A stretch of 36,933 nt of DNA from Silicimonas sp. (GTDB lineage Bacteria > Pseudomonadota > Alphaproteobacteria > Rhodobacterales > Rhodobacteraceae), in NCBI GenBank assembly GCA_022819605.1, contig JAJEGW010000038.1, positions 1 to 36,933 on the forward strand, in the 5' to 3' direction. Positions 10,257-18,627 of the stretch are shown here, piece after piece. Each line of letters opens with the position of its first letter. Positions within the stretch are counted from its first letter, which is position 1. Made by a program: the position numbers and the translations under genes. The notes beneath the pieces were generated by a model. The model was not told the DNA's origin, searched no databases, and saw only the letters and a program-made list of their open reading frames with translations.

Positions 10257-11164
10257 CCCGTCCCCGTGGTCACCAGCACTCGCCGGCAGAGCTCGTCGAA
10301 TTGCTCCAGGTCCCCGTAGCGGAACGTCACCGAGCCCGCTTCGCCGCCTGCCGCATGGTCGATGCTGACCTTCATTCCGAGCGCGGCCGCCAGGTCCCGT
10401 TCCGCGGCGCGCGTGTCGGCGTCTTTCGCCTTCCGCCTGCCGCGAGGCTGCGAACGGCTGCCGGTCCGGTCCTCCTGGGCCAGCGCCTCGGCCTGGCGCA
10501 CGGACAGTCCCTTGGCAACGATCCTCCGCGCCAGAGCCTCCGGATCCGCCGCCGTCACCAGCGCGCGCGCATGGCCCGCCGACAGGTCCCCCGACCGCAC
10601 CATCTCCTGCACGGCCTTCGGCAGCGCAAGCAGCCGGAGCAGGTTCGCGACGTGGCTGCGGCTCTTTCCCAGGGCCTGGGCCAGCGCCTGCTGGGTATGG
10701 CCGAAGCGCTCCATCAGCTGCCGGTACCCCGACGCCTCCTCCATCGCGTTCAGGTCGGCTCGCTGGATGTTCTCCACTATGGCGATCTCCAGCACCTCGG
10801 CGTCGTCGAGGTCGCGCACGATCGCGGGAACCTGGTGCAGCTGCGCACGCTGCGCCGCCCGCCACCGGCGCTCGCCGGCGACGATCTCGTAGCGATCCGG
10901 GTCGCGAGGGTCCTTCCGGAGGATCAGGGGCTGAATGATCCCCTTCTCGCGGATCGAGGCGGCGAGCTCGTCGAGGGCCGAGTCCGCAAATGCCCGCCTC
11001 GGCTGTCCCGGGTTCGGGGAAATCCGGTCGATGCCGATCGCCGTTTCGCCGGCGCGCGGCGCTCCTGTCGCGGATGCCGGCTTCGCCTCCAGGTCGGCCA
11101 TGAGAGCCGAGATGCCTCGCTCAGGCGCCAGTCCACGCCGCCGTTCTGCCTTTCCGTTTGTCAT
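10253..11164 (-). CDS. parB: Chromosome partitioning protein ParB (CTPase)
   Basis: ParB binds parS near the origin, spreads along DNA as a CTP-dependent clamp and is moved by ParA. The 303 residues carry the C/GERRW-type CTP motif (GERRW at 97-101), ENIQR (131-135) and the helix-turn-helix TQQALAQALGKSRSHVANLL (157-176), then the C-terminal dimer domain. I chose ATG 11164, with AAGGG upstream, over the TTG 21 bases earlier. The N-terminus keeps a ParA-stimulating basic start but reads GLAPERGISALM instead of the usual GLGRGLSAL. Base composition is striking: two 60-base lines I counted (10561 and 10621) have 77% and 72% G+C, well above the neighbours. It follows parA after 25 bases; its parS sites are in this same window. 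Confidence 0.96.
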   Translation of the reverse strand: MTNGKAERRRGLAPERGISALMADLEAKPASATGAPRAGETAIGIDRISPNPGQPRRAFADSALDELAASIREKGIIQPLILRKDPRDPDRYEIVAGERRWRAAQRAQLHQVPAIVRDLDDAEVLEIAIVENIQRADLNAMEEASGYRQLMERFGHTQQALAQALGKSRSHVANLLRLLALPKAVQEMVRSGDLSAGHARALVTAADPEALARRIVAKGLSVRQAEALAQEDRTGSRSQPRGRRKAKDADTRAAERDLAAALGMKVSIDHAAGGEAGSVTFRYGDLEQFDELCRRVLVTTGTG

Positions 11165-11189
11165 GTTTTTGCCCTTATGTTCCAATCCT

Positions 11190-11993
11190 TTATGGTGTCA
11201 TCTGCGTCTGTTTCGCCAACAGCTCCTTCGCCAAGGCACGATAAGCCTGGGCACCTTTTGAATCCGTCTCATAGTCGATTACAGGAACGGCAAAGCCGGG
11301 AGCCTCGGAAATGCGGACGTTTCGCGGCACAATCGTGTCGTAAACCAGGCCTCCCAAAGTCTCGCGGGCATCGTTTGCCACTTGCTGGCTTAGCTTGTTC
11401 CTTCCGTCGTACATGGTCAGCACGACGCCCTCGATACGCAGGTCCGGATTGGCCGTGTCGCGCACCTGCCGCAGGGTCAGCATCAGTTGCGACAGCCCTT
11501 CGAGTGCCAGGAATTCGCTCTGCAGCGGGATCAGGACCGAATCCGCCGCCACCATCGCATTCACCGTCAGGAGATTCAGCGCCGGCGGGCAGTCGAGCAG
11601 CATGAAGTCCAGGCCCAGCGCTGCAGTTTCGGGATGCCTCAACGCGTTGCGCAACAGGAAACTGCGCCGCGCCATGGAGACCATTTCGATGTCTGCGGAC
11701 GTCAGGTCCGTCGTCCCAGGGGCTATGCAGAGCCCCTTGACGCCGCTGTCCTGCACCACGCGCTGCAGCTCCACTCCTTCCAGGACGAGGTCGTATGTCG
11801 TGTATTTCCGGAGCTCGTGCCCTATTCCCAGTCCGGTTGAGGCGTTGCCCTGTGGGTCAAGGTCAACCAGGAGAACCTTGTATCCAGACTCCGCGAGCGC
11901 CGCCCCAAGGTTGATTGCCGTGGTAGTCTTTCCGACACCGCCTTTCTGGTTGGCAATCGCCATGATCCGCGGCTGCGGGCTTCGCTCATGCAC
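11190..11993 (-). CDS. parA: Chromosome partitioning ATPase ParA (Soj)
   Basis: ParA is the deviant-Walker ATPase whose DNA-bound gradient pulls ParB-parS complexes apart. The deviant Walker A KGGVGKTT is at residues 17-24 with the signature lysine of MinD/ParA proteins. VDLDPQGNAS and LDCPPALN follow in the expected order. Length 267 is normal for the chromosomal type without an N-terminal helix-turn-helix. The ATG overlaps the rsmG end by 8 bases; GGAGGA sits about 12 bases before it, somewhat far. It is followed by parB on the same transcript. Confidence 0.97.
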   Translation of the reverse strand: MHERSPQPRIMAIANQKGGVGKTTTAINLGAALAESGYKVLLVDLDPQGNASTGLGIGHELRKYTTYDLVLEGVELQRVVQDSGVKGLCIAPGTTDLTSADIEMVSMARRSFLLRNALRHPETAALGLDFMLLDCPPALNLLTVNAMVAADSVLIPLQSEFLALEGLSQLMLTLRQVRDTANPDLRIEGVVLTMYDGRNKLSQQVANDARETLGGLVYDTIVPRNVRISEAPGFAVPVIDYETDSKGAQAYRALAKELLAKQTQMTP

Positions 11994-12594
11994 GCTCTAT
12001 TCCTCCGATACTCAGGATGACGGCCTCGTTGCTCGTCTCGCTCGGATATGTTTCGCAATCAAAGCGCCAGTGTTCAAGCGCCTGCCTGATCTCGCCCTGG
12101 ACTTTCCTCCCTTTCGGCAGAATTGCCCGGCCATCGGGCTTCAGGTGCCGGTGCACAAGGCCAAGAAGCCTGCCGAGAGGCGCAAGGGCGCGCGCAGATA
12201 CTATGTCGCCGCACTGCGGCTCCGCCCTTTCAATCCGTTCCGATATGACCCTGAAACCGGTGGTTTGCCGCGACACCGCGTTCAGGAATGCGGCCTTTCT
12301 CTGATCAGCTTCGATCAAGACGGTCTCGGTCATGTCCCTGGCCATGATGGCAACGACGGCCCCGGGAAAGCCTCCGCCGCTCCCAAGATCGACCCAGCGC
12401 CGCGCCGGAGGCGCCATCTGAAGCAATTGCGCCGAATCCAGGAAGTGCCTCGTCCACAACGCCTCGAGCGTTCCCGCCGACACGAGGTTTATGCGTCGAT
12501 TCCAGCTCTCCAGGAGCTTGGCGTACGTTTCAAGCATCGCCAGTGTTTCACGTGAAACATTCGTCCGGTCGCAAAACACGGCCTTTCCGGTCAT
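11986..12594 (-). CDS. rsmG: 16S rRNA (guanine-N7)-methyltransferase RsmG (GidB)
   Basis: RsmG methylates N7 of G527 in 16S rRNA with [12 protein letters not shown] (31-39) and the SAM loop [10 protein letters not shown] (69-78) are clear; SARALAPLG and the KG(R)KV segment follow. The length (202) is normal. Codons 12-17 (N-V-S-R-E-T) are written by a perfect parS site, so the N-terminal sequence of this protein serves two purposes. The ATG overlaps the mnmG stop (ATGA) and the end overlaps parA, giving a tightly coupled mnmG-rsmG-parA-parB unit. Confidence 0.95.
   Translation of the reverse strand: MTGKAVFCDRTNVSRETLAMLETYAKLLESWNRRINLVSAGTLEALWTRHFLDSAQLLQMAPPARRWVDLGSGGGFPGAVVAIMARDMTETVLIEADQRKAAFLNAVSRQTTGFRVISERIERAEPQCGDIVSARALAPLGRLLGLVHRHLKPDGRAILPKGRKVQGEIRQALEHWRFDCETYPSETSNEAVILSIGGIERA
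12544..12559. other. parS site 1 (ParB centromere)
   Basis: A perfect 16-base palindrome TGTTTCACGTGAAACA, identical to the bacterial chromosomal parS consensus. It lies inside the rsmG coding sequence near its 5' end, about 5.4 kb from the probable origin, and less than 1.5 kb from the parAB genes. Confidence 0.95.
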
Positions 12595-14465
12595 GACGCG
12601 CGGCGTTCGCCCTTGCGAAGCCTCGCCAGTATCAGCGTCAGCGCAGCAGGCGTCATGCCTTCGACCCGACCTGCTTGCCCAAGCGTTTCCGGGCGCACTG
12701 CCGTCAGCTTTTGCCGCAATTCGCTGGAGAGCCCGCTGAGAATCCCGTAATCGAAGTCGGTCGGGATCTCATGTGCCTCGTCGCGCCGAAGGTCATCCAC
12801 ATCCTTGGCCTGGCGCGCCACGTAATGCGCATAAAGGGCATCACGCTTGAGCTGTTCCTGGATATCCACACGGATATCCGCAAGCTCGGGCCGCAAGGCC
12901 AGGAGGTCGCCAAAGCCGACATCCGCAAATGCGAGCAGTTCGGATCCTGTGCGCGGTGAACCGTCTCGCGAGATCCGGACCCCGGCATCCGCGGCTTCGG
13001 ATGCAGAAACACGCACCTGATCAAGACACGCCTTGCCAGATTCCAGTGCGTACATTTTTTTTCTGAACTCGGCTTGTCGCGCCTTGCCCACGCATCCGAG
13101 CCCGGTTCCGAACGGAGTCAGGCGCTGGTCCGCATTGTCCGCCCGCAGGGAAAGCCTGAACTCGGCGCGGGACGTGAACATCCTGTAGGGCTCGGTCACG
13201 CCTCGGGTCACGAGATCGTCGATCATCACGCCCACATATGAAGACTCGCGCGAAAACCTGGCCAATTCGAGCCCCAATGCGTCTGCTGCCGCATTGAGGC
13301 CCGCCACCAGCCCCTGCGCCGCAGCCTCTTCATATCCCGTCGTTCCGTTGATCTGGCCGGCAAGGTACAGGCCTTCGACGTCCCGCAGCTTCAGCGTCGA
13401 TGCCAGCGCCCTCGGGTCGACATAGTCGTACTCGATTGCGTAGCCCGGCTGCACGATTTCCGCTCGTTCCAGTCCGGCCACGGATTGAACGTATTCGTGC
13501 TGAACGTCTTCCGGCAACGATGTCGAGAGCCCGTTCGGATAGACCAGATCGCTGTTCAGTCCCTCGGGCTCCAGAAAGACCTGGTGCGAGGGCTTGTCCG
13601 AGAAACGCACCACCTTGTCCTCGATGGACGGGCAATATCTTGGTCCGACGCCCTCGATATGCCCGCCGTACATCGCTGACAGTCCCAGATTGTTCCGGAT
13701 GATGTCGTGCGTCTGCTCATTGGTGCGCGTAATCCCGCAGGAGATCTGCCGGACCGCCGTCCGCCGCGTAAGAAACGAAAAGAACACGGGATTTTCGTCA
13801 CTGGGCTGCATTTCCAGCCCGTCCCAACTTATGGACGACTTGCGCAATCGTGGAGGCGTCCCCGTCTTCAGCCGCCCAAGGGGCAGCCCGAATTCATCGA
13901 TCCGCTCCGCCAGGGCGACCGACGGCGCATCGCCAATCCGGCCGCCCGGGCGTGACACGGTGCCGACATGGATCATCCCGCGCAGGAACGTTCCCGTGGT
14001 CAGCACGGTCGCCGCGGCCTTGATCCTGGAGCCGTCCGCGAGGACCACCCCGGATACCCGGGATCCCGTCATGATGAAGTCCGTCACCTCGCCTTCCAAG
14101 ACGTCTATCCCTGGATAGGTCTCCATTTCCGCGATCATTGCTGCACGGTAGAGCTGCCGGTCTGCCTGGGCGCGCGGTCCCTGGACCGCTGGACCCTTGC
14201 GTCGGTTGAGAAGCCGGAACTGGATGCCCGCCCGATCCGCCACGCGGCCCATGACACCGTCGAGCGCATCGATTTCGCGCACAAGATGCCCCTTGCCCAA
14301 GCCCCCGATTGCCGGGTTGCAAGACATGACGCCAATGCCGTCCCGCGAAAGCGTGACGAGAACCACGCGCGCGCCCCTGCGCGCCGCTGCATGGGCTGCA
14401 TCCGCGCCGGCATGGCCGCCACCGACAACAACCACGTCTGGCCGAGACTGTTTCACGTGAAACAC
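12591..14465 (-). CDS. mnmG: tRNA 5-carboxymethylaminomethyluridine synthesis protein MnmG (GidA)
   Basis: MnmG with MnmE modifies U34 of several tRNAs, using FAD, NADH and a folate one-carbon unit. The FAD dinucleotide loop GGGHAG is at residues 15-20, the conserved SCNPAIGG near 49-56, and the C-terminal [11 protein letters not shown] typical of the family is present; 624 residues is normal. The start is GTG, with the ribosome-binding GGAA overlapping the mnmE stop region. The first codons (M-F-H-V-K-Q) are encoded by a parS site, so ParB bound there would cover the start of the gene. It lies six bases after mnmE and overlaps rsmG by ATGA. Confidence 0.97.
   Translation of the reverse strand: MFHVKQSRPDVVVVGGGHAGADAAHAAARRGARVVLVTLSRDGIGVMSCNPAIGGLGKGHLVREIDALDGVMGRVADRAGIQFRLLNRRKGPAVQGPRAQADRQLYRAAMIAEMETYPGIDVLEGEVTDFIMTGSRVSGVVLADGSRIKAAATVLTTGTFLRGMIHVGTVSRPGGRIGDAPSVALAERIDEFGLPLGRLKTGTPPRLRKSSISWDGLEMQPSDENPVFFSFLTRRTAVRQISCGITRTNEQTHDIIRNNLGLSAMYGGHIEGVGPRYCPSIEDKVVRFSDKPSHQVFLEPEGLNSDLVYPNGLSTSLPEDVQHEYVQSVAGLERAEIVQPGYAIEYDYVDPRALASTLKLRDVEGLYLAGQINGTTGYEEAAAQGLVAGLNAAADALGLELARFSRESSYVGVMIDDLVTRGVTEPYRMFTSRAEFRLSLRADNADQRLTPFGTGLGCVGKARQAEFRKKMYALESGKACLDQVRVSASEAADAGVRISRDGSPRTGSELLAFADVGFGDLLALRPELADIRVDIQEQLKRDALYAHYVARQAKDVDDLRRDEAHEIPTDFDYGILSGLSSELRQKLTAVRPETLGQAGRVEGMTPAALTLILARLRKGERRAS
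14449..14464. other. parS site 2, at the mnmG start codon
   Basis: A second perfect TGTTTCACGTGAAACA palindrome. Two of the three bases of the mnmG GTG start codon fall inside it. It lies about 3.5 kb from the probable origin and 1.9 kb from parS site 1. Confidence 0.95.
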
Positions 14466-14471
14466 CGCTTC

Positions 14472-15761
14472 CTACTTGCCAATGCAGAAATTGGCGAAGA
14501 TGTCATCAAGAATATGCTCGACATCCACGCGCCCGGCAAGGGAATCTAGCGCGCGGATCGCCGAACGGACTTCCTCGGCGGCAATTTCTGCCAGATTCGA
14601 GTCACTCTCCAGCTGGCTTGCCGCTCGTTGCAACGAGTCCAATGCTCTGGCCATTGCAATTCGATGTCGTTCCCGGATGGCAAGCCCTGCAAGGCTCGCC
14701 CGCGACTCCAGCCGCATTCCGATCTCGTGCACCAGCCAGTCCAGGCCGGCACCGGTGTCTGCCGAAAGATCTCCATCGCAAATGTCCGACTTCGGCACTG
14801 CAACGATGTCGTCGTCTCGAGGTTCGATTGCCGGTGTCGCCGCGCGATGCTCGGTGAGAATCACACGAAGGTCTGCCTGTTGCGCCCGCTCGCGGGCTTT
14901 CGCGACGCCCAGCGCTTCGATTTCATCGCGCCCGGTCCGGAGCCCGGCCGTATCCAGGATCGTTACGGGCAGTCCCCGCAGGTCCATCCGAACCTCGATG
15001 ACGTCTCGCGTCGTGCCGGCGATGTCCGACGTGATTGCGGCGTCCCGGCCTGCCAGCGCATTCAGCAATGTAGACTTTCCCACGTTCGGTGGTCCGACAA
15101 TCGCGACTTCAAATCCTTCTCGAATCCGCTCAGCCATTCCAATGCCAGCGCTTTCCTCCAGAAGGTCCGCTGTGACCTTTGCGACCAATTCTCGGACTTC
15201 CGGCCTCACGTCGGCAGGCACATCCTCTTCCGCAAAGTCTATCGTTGCTTCCAGCAGTGCCGCCGCCCTGACCAGCTTTGCTCGCCAGCTCGCTGCCCGT
15301 GCTCCCAAGGCACCGGAAAGAACTCGCAGCGCTTGCTGACGCTGTGCTTCGGTTTCCGCCTCGATGAGATCAGAGAGGCCTTCAACCTGGGAAAGATCAA
15401 GGCGTTCGTTTTCCAGCGCACGCCGCGTAAACTCTCCGGGCTCCGCGAGCCTGTGCCCGTGCTGGCCACCGAGAGATCGCAGGACTGCATCGACGGTTGC
15501 CAAGGACCCGTGCAGGTGAAGTTCGGCAACATCCTCGCCGGTAAAGCTGTCCGGGTGCGGAAACCAGAGAACGAGCGCTTCGTCCAGAATGACGTCGCCG
15601 TCCGATAGAACCCGGAATGATGCGCGCCGCGGCTGCGGCCGGCCGCCTGCCAGCCGATCAAGCGCGCCTCCCGCATCAGGCCCGGAAAGCCGTACTACGG
15701 CAATGCCGGATTTCCCCCTGGTGCTGCTGAGGGCGAATATCGTATCCGCATGGTTAACCAT
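14472..15761 (-). CDS. mnmE: tRNA modification GTPase MnmE (TrmE)
   Basis: MnmE is the potassium-dependent GTPase partner of MnmG. The N-terminal folate-binding domain (SSTRGKSGIAVVRLSGPDA, then GEFTRRALENERLDLSQVEGL) is followed by a helical region and an inserted G domain with G1 GPPNVGKST (223-231), a T-rich switch I (GTTRD) and G3 DTAG (270-273). The C-terminus ends in the required FCIGK with the catalytic Cys. The G4 box reads PKSD (323-326) instead of NKXD; loss of the Asn is unusual and could alter guanine binding, though K and D are kept. 429 residues is the short form common in Rhodobacterales. It is followed by mnmG after six bases. Confidence 0.96.
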   Translation of the reverse strand: MVNHADTIFALSSTRGKSGIAVVRLSGPDAGGALDRLAGGRPQPRRASFRVLSDGDVILDEALVLWFPHPDSFTGEDVAELHLHGSLATVDAVLRSLGGQHGHRLAEPGEFTRRALENERLDLSQVEGLSDLIEAETEAQRQQALRVLSGALGARAASWRAKLVRAAALLEATIDFAEEDVPADVRPEVRELVAKVTADLLEESAGIGMAERIREGFEVAIVGPPNVGKSTLLNALAGRDAAITSDIAGTTRDVIEVRMDLRGLPVTILDTAGLRTGRDEIEALGVAKARERAQQADLRVILTEHRAATPAIEPRDDDIVAVPKSDICDGDLSADTGAGLDWLVHEIGMRLESRASLAGLAIRERHRIAMARALDSLQRAASQLESDSNLAEIAAEEVRSAIRALDSLAGRVDVEHILDDIFANFCIGK

Positions 15762-15779
15762 TTGAAAGAAATGGGAAAA

Positions 15780-17048
15780 TCACGCATTCATCGAGTCGAA
15801 GAATTCCGAGTTCGTCTTCGTTTGCTTGAGCTTTGACAACAGGAACTCGATGGCATCGGTCGTGCCCATCGGGTTCAGGATCCGCCTCAGCACGAAGGTC
15901 TTCTGCAGGTCATTCTTCTCTACCAGCAAATCCTCCTTTCTGGTGCCAGACTTGAGAATGTCCATCGCAGGATAAACGCGCTTGTCCGCGACCTTCCGGT
16001 CCAGGACGATCTCGCTGTTGCCCGTTCCCTTGAACTCCTCGAAGATCACCTCGTCCATCCGACTGCCGGTTTCGACCAGTGCCGTTGCAATGATGGTCAG
16101 GGATCCGCCTTCCTCGATGTTTCTTGCCGCGCCGAAGAACCGCTTTGGACGTTGCAGGGCATTGGCGTCCACGCCGCCCGTCAGCACTTTTCCGGATGAC
16201 GGAACAACCGTATTGAACGCGCGTCCCAAGCGGGTGATGGAATCGAGCAAGATTACCACGTCCCGCTTGTGCTCCACCAAGCGCTTGGCCTTCTCGATCA
16301 CCATATCGCTTACCGCGACGTGACGGCTGGCAGGCTCGTCGAAGGTCGAGGAAATCACTTCCCCCTTTACCGACCTTTGCATGTCGGTAACCTCCTCGGG
16401 GCGTTCGTCGATGAGCAGGACGATCAGGTAGCATTCCGGGTGATTGGTTTCGATTGAATGGGCGATGTTCTGAAGAATTACCGTTTTTCCTGTTCGAGGC
16501 GGCGCAACGATCAACGACCTCTGGCCTTTCCCGATCGGTGCGACAAGATCAATGACCCGGGCGGATCGGTCCTTGATCGTCGGATCCTCTATCTCCATCG
16601 TGAGTCGTTCATCCGGGTAGAGTGGCGTGAGGTTATCGAAACTCACCTTGTGCCGCGCCTTCTCCGGATCCTGAAAATTGATCTTCTCGACCTTTGTCAT
16701 CGCAAAATAACGTTCGTTGTCGTTTGGTTCCCGAATGACGCCTTCCACCGTGTCGCCTGTACGCAATGCGAATTGCCGAATCATCTCGGGCGAAACGTAA
16801 ATGTCGTCCGGACCTGGCAGGTAGTTCGCTTCCGGCGAGCGCAAGAAGCCAAACCCATCCTGAAGGACCTCAAGGACGCCATCGCCGCCGATCGTCCAGT
16901 CCTCGTCCGCACGCTCCTTCAAGATCGAGAACATCATCTCGCCCTTGCGCATGGTCGACGCGTTTTCGATCTCAAGGTCCTCAGCGAGGTCCAGCAGTTC
17001 CTTCGGAGACTTCGACTTCAGTTCGGATAGATTCAGGCGATCAGCCAT
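15780..17048 (-). CDS. rho: Transcription termination factor Rho
   Basis: Rho is the hexameric RNA-dependent helicase that ends transcription of untranslated RNA. The 422 residues show the N-terminal helical bundle, the cold-shock-like RNA-binding domain (about 55-125, with [23 protein letters not shown]), Walker [10 protein letters not shown] (182-190) and [17 protein letters not shown] of the ATPase core, and the R-loop region around [20 protein letters not shown]. All are intact. There is a leader of roughly 85 bases before the ATG; Rho is autoregulated by attenuation in other bacteria, so this may be the control region (inference). mnmE begins 18 bases after the rho stop. Confidence 0.97.
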   Translation of the reverse strand: MADRLNLSELKSKSPKELLDLAEDLEIENASTMRKGEMMFSILKERADEDWTIGGDGVLEVLQDGFGFLRSPEANYLPGPDDIYVSPEMIRQFALRTGDTVEGVIREPNDNERYFAMTKVEKINFQDPEKARHKVSFDNLTPLYPDERLTMEIEDPTIKDRSARVIDLVAPIGKGQRSLIVAPPRTGKTVILQNIAHSIETNHPECYLIVLLIDERPEEVTDMQRSVKGEVISSTFDEPASRHVAVSDMVIEKAKRLVEHKRDVVILLDSITRLGRAFNTVVPSSGKVLTGGVDANALQRPKRFFGAARNIEEGGSLTIIATALVETGSRMDEVIFEEFKGTGNSEIVLDRKVADKRVYPAMDILKSGTRKEDLLVEKNDLQKTFVLRRILNPMGTTDAIEFLLSKLKQTKTNSEFFDSMNA

Positions 17049-17137
17049 GACAATGCCTTTCGATCGTCCACGGCACGGACGGAAGGGATGCAGGATTGCA
17101 GAATTGCCAATGGTGCCAGGACGACACCTGCCATGCG

Positions 17138-17166
17138 CATCTAGTCACCGCAGCGCGGCGAGTCAA
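17138..17166 (-). promoter_or_regulatory. Candidate promoter for rho
   Basis: On the minus strand TTGACT is followed after 17 bases by TAGATG, just beyond the hemJ stop. This would give rho its own promoter and a leader of about 80-85 bases. The -35 matches well, the -10 only partly. Confidence 0.4.
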
Positions 17167-17172
17167 CTGTCG

Positions 17173-17622
17173 TTAGAACTTCAGCACGACCGAAAGGACA
17201 ATCACGACCATCAAGACCGTCGGCACCTCGTTCATAAACCTGTACTCTCGGCCCGTCAGCGCATTCATACCTGCTATCAGTGCTTTGCGCTTCAGCGCCA
17301 ACCAATGATGGAACCAGGTCATGGCAAGAACGGCAGCAGCTTTCGACCACGGCCAGACTTGCGACCAGTCGACAATTCCAGGAACAAGAACCAGTGCCAG
17401 GCCGAAGATCCAAGTCGCAATCATTGCCGGGTTCATGATGAAGCGCAAAAGCCGTGCTTCCATCATCACGAAGAGATCGTGTTTTTCGCCTGAGCAACTG
17501 GTTTGCTCAACATGATGAACGTACAGGCGAGGGAGATACAAAAGACCAGCCATCCATGAGATGACCGAAATGACATGAAAGGCTTTCAGCCAAGGATACA
17601 AGACTACCGGGACTTCAGGCAT
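17173..17622 (-). CDS. hemJ: Protoporphyrinogen IX oxidase HemJ
   Basis: HemJ is the integral-membrane protoporphyrinogen oxidase of heme synthesis in most Alphaproteobacteria. The 149-residue product has four hydrophobic segments (about 8-28, 58-80, 88-105, 128-147) and the conserved start LKAFHVISVISWMAGLLYLPRL with His16 and Arg27, needed for function in the family. AGGAAAA precedes the ATG. It lies upstream of rho on the same strand and borders the probable origin; hemE, which is its neighbour at this place in many relatives, is not here. Confidence 0.93.
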   Translation of the reverse strand: MPEVPVVLYPWLKAFHVISVISWMAGLLYLPRLYVHHVEQTSCSGEKHDLFVMMEARLLRFIMNPAMIATWIFGLALVLVPGIVDWSQVWPWSKAAAVLAMTWFHHWLALKRKALIAGMNALTGREYRFMNEVPTVLMVVIVLSVVLKF

Positions 17623-17649
17623 TGTGTTTTCCTACGGGACTGGATCGAC

Positions 17650-17669
17650 AATAATCATTAAGGATTAAA
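17650..17669. other. AT-rich tract, candidate DNA-unwinding element
   Basis: Sixteen of these twenty bases or more are A or T, in contrast to a GC-rich genome. It lies next to the hemJ start, at the opposite end of the intergenic region from the best DnaA box. Unwinding function is inferred from position and composition. Confidence 0.4.
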
Positions 17670-17728
17670 GAGAGTTGTGGTGGTAGTAGTACATGGGAAC
17701 AAGTGGAATTCCTGCTATATGATCAAAC

Positions 17729-17737
17729 TTATGCACA
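17729..17737 (+). promoter_or_regulatory. DnaA box, one mismatch
   Basis: TTATGCACA differs from the consensus TTATCCACA at one base. It is inside the probable origin, between the AT-rich tract and the stronger boxes. Confidence 0.45.
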
Positions 17738-17771
17738 TAGCATTTTGCTAGTCGTCCGGGACGCAATGCGT

Positions 17772-17780
17772 TGTGAATAT
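17772..17780 (-). promoter_or_regulatory. Weak DnaA-like box
   Basis: Read on the minus strand this is ATATTCACA, two mismatches from consensus. It counts only because of its place among the better boxes. Confidence 0.3.
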
Positions 17781-17873
17781 ATCGTGTTTCATCCATTGAA
17801 AAGAACTGCTTACCATGTTCGCGGTGTTTTTGGATGCAGTGGACTGTCATGGGAAATCCCTTGGAAAAAAGGG

Positions 17874-17882
17874 TTGTCCACA
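17874..17882 (+). promoter_or_regulatory. DnaA box
   Basis: TTGTCCACA, one transition from the strict consensus and a common functional variant. It is followed by TGTC, so that the 13-base word TT(G/A)TCCACATGTC is shared with the box at 18020. Confidence 0.65.
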
Positions 17883-17905
17883 TGTCGAAAGCTGCAAATT
17901 TCCAC

Positions 17906-17914
17906 GGTGGACAA
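17906..17914 (-). promoter_or_regulatory. DnaA box, opposite orientation
   Basis: On the minus strand this reads TTGTCCACC. It forms an inverted arrangement with the adjacent TTTCCACGG (17899-17907), making a short palindrome-like pair of half boxes. Confidence 0.5.
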
Positions 17915-18019
17915 ATCTTGGATGATGTTGGCCAGGATGACCGCAAAGAGACACAAGTCTGTCTGCAGGCTGGGCTTTGGTGCTGCTCGGGCGGGACATG
18001 CGCCAAGACTTGCACAGAG

Positions 18020-18028
18020 TTATCCACA
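18020..18028 (+). promoter_or_regulatory. Perfect DnaA box touching the maf start codon
   Basis: TTATCCACA matches the consensus exactly. Its last A is the first base of the maf ATG and it occupies the place where a ribosome-binding site would be, so DnaA binding could affect maf-aroE-coaE-dnaQ expression (inference). Confidence 0.75.
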
Positions 18029-18627
18029 TGTCTGAGCGCTTGATTCTTGCGTCCGGTTCGACAGCGCGCGCCGAAATGCTGCGTCGTGCGGGCGTTGCCT
18101 TCGCCATAAGTCCGGCGCGGATCGATGAAGAGGCATTCACGGCCGGGCTGCAGGCGAGCGGCGCGGACTTTCGCGATATTGCCGATGCACTCGCGGAATC
18201 AAAGGCGCGCAAGGTCGCAGCCAAACATCCGGACGCGCTTGTCCTCGGTGGAGATCAAGTTCTTGAATTTGAAGAAAGGATTGTTTCCAAGCCGAAGACG
18301 CGGGACGACGCGGTTCAGCAGCTCATGTCGATGCGGGGTGCCGCTCACAAGCTCCATTCGGCCGCGGTCATCTATGAAGGCACTCGCCCGGTCTGGCGTC
18401 ATGTCGGTCAAGCGCGCCTGAAAATGGCAATGCCGTCGGACGCCTGGATCGCAGAATACGTTGACCGGAACTGGGATCACATCCGGCACTCGGCAGGCGC
18501 CTACAGGATCGAGGACGAAGGCATTCGTCTGTTCTCCCGCATCGATGGAGACCATTTTGTGATCCTCGGGCTCCCGCTGCTGGAAGTCTTGTCCTATCTG
18601 GCGATGCGAGGCACGCTGCCGTCATGA
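18028..18627 (+). CDS. maf: Maf-family nucleoside triphosphate pyrophosphatase
   Basis: Maf proteins hydrolyse modified or wrong nucleoside triphosphates to monophosphates and have been linked to septum inhibition. The substrate motif ASGSTAR is near residues 8-14, the catalytic Asp is in LGGDQVLE, and SAGAYRIED is the family's C-terminal core. I chose ATG 18028 (199 residues, starting MSERLILASG) because the frame upstream lies in the origin and has no similarity. There is no good Shine-Dalgarno, only AGAG, because a DnaA box fills the space. The stop overlaps aroE by ATGA. Confidence 0.93.
   Translation: MSERLILASGSTARAEMLRRAGVAFAISPARIDEEAFTAGLQASGADFRDIADALAESKARKVAAKHPDALVLGGDQVLEFEERIVSKPKTRDDAVQQLMSMRGAAHKLHSAAVIYEGTRPVWRHVGQARLKMAMPSDAWIAEYVDRNWDHIRHSAGAYRIEDEGIRLFSRIDGDHFVILGLPLLEVLSYLAMRGTLPS

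Larger units (their letters stand above)
17623..18027. other. Probable chromosomal replication origin (oriC)
   Basis: This 405-base stretch has no believable gene and is clearly richer in A+T than its surroundings. It holds an AT-rich tract (17650-17669) beside hemJ and several DnaA-box-like 9-mers in both orientations: TTATCCACA (18020-18028), TTGTCCACA (17874-17882), TTGTCCACC on the minus strand (17906-17914), and weaker TTATGCACA (17729-17737) and ATATTCACA on the minus strand (17772-17780). The gene context (rho/hemJ on one side, maf-aroE-coaE-dnaQ on the other, parABS within 6 kb) is that of the Caulobacter-type origin. Two small frames in it (110 and 120 codons) overlap each other on opposite strands and look like chance. 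Confidence 0.75.

Noticed and set aside
10155..10865. 236-codon minus-strand ORF overlapping parB in another frame
   Set aside because: Low-complexity Gly/Ala/Arg text produced by the very GC-rich parB sequence.
10301..11605. 434-codon plus-strand ORF opposite parB and parA
   Set aside because: Shadow of two clearly identified genes; composition rich in Arg, Pro and Gly without domain.
17665..18035. Two overlapping ORFs (110 and 120 codons, opposite strands) in the probable origin
   Set aside because: No ribosome-binding sites, no domain, and they cover DnaA boxes; a non-coding origin explains the region better.
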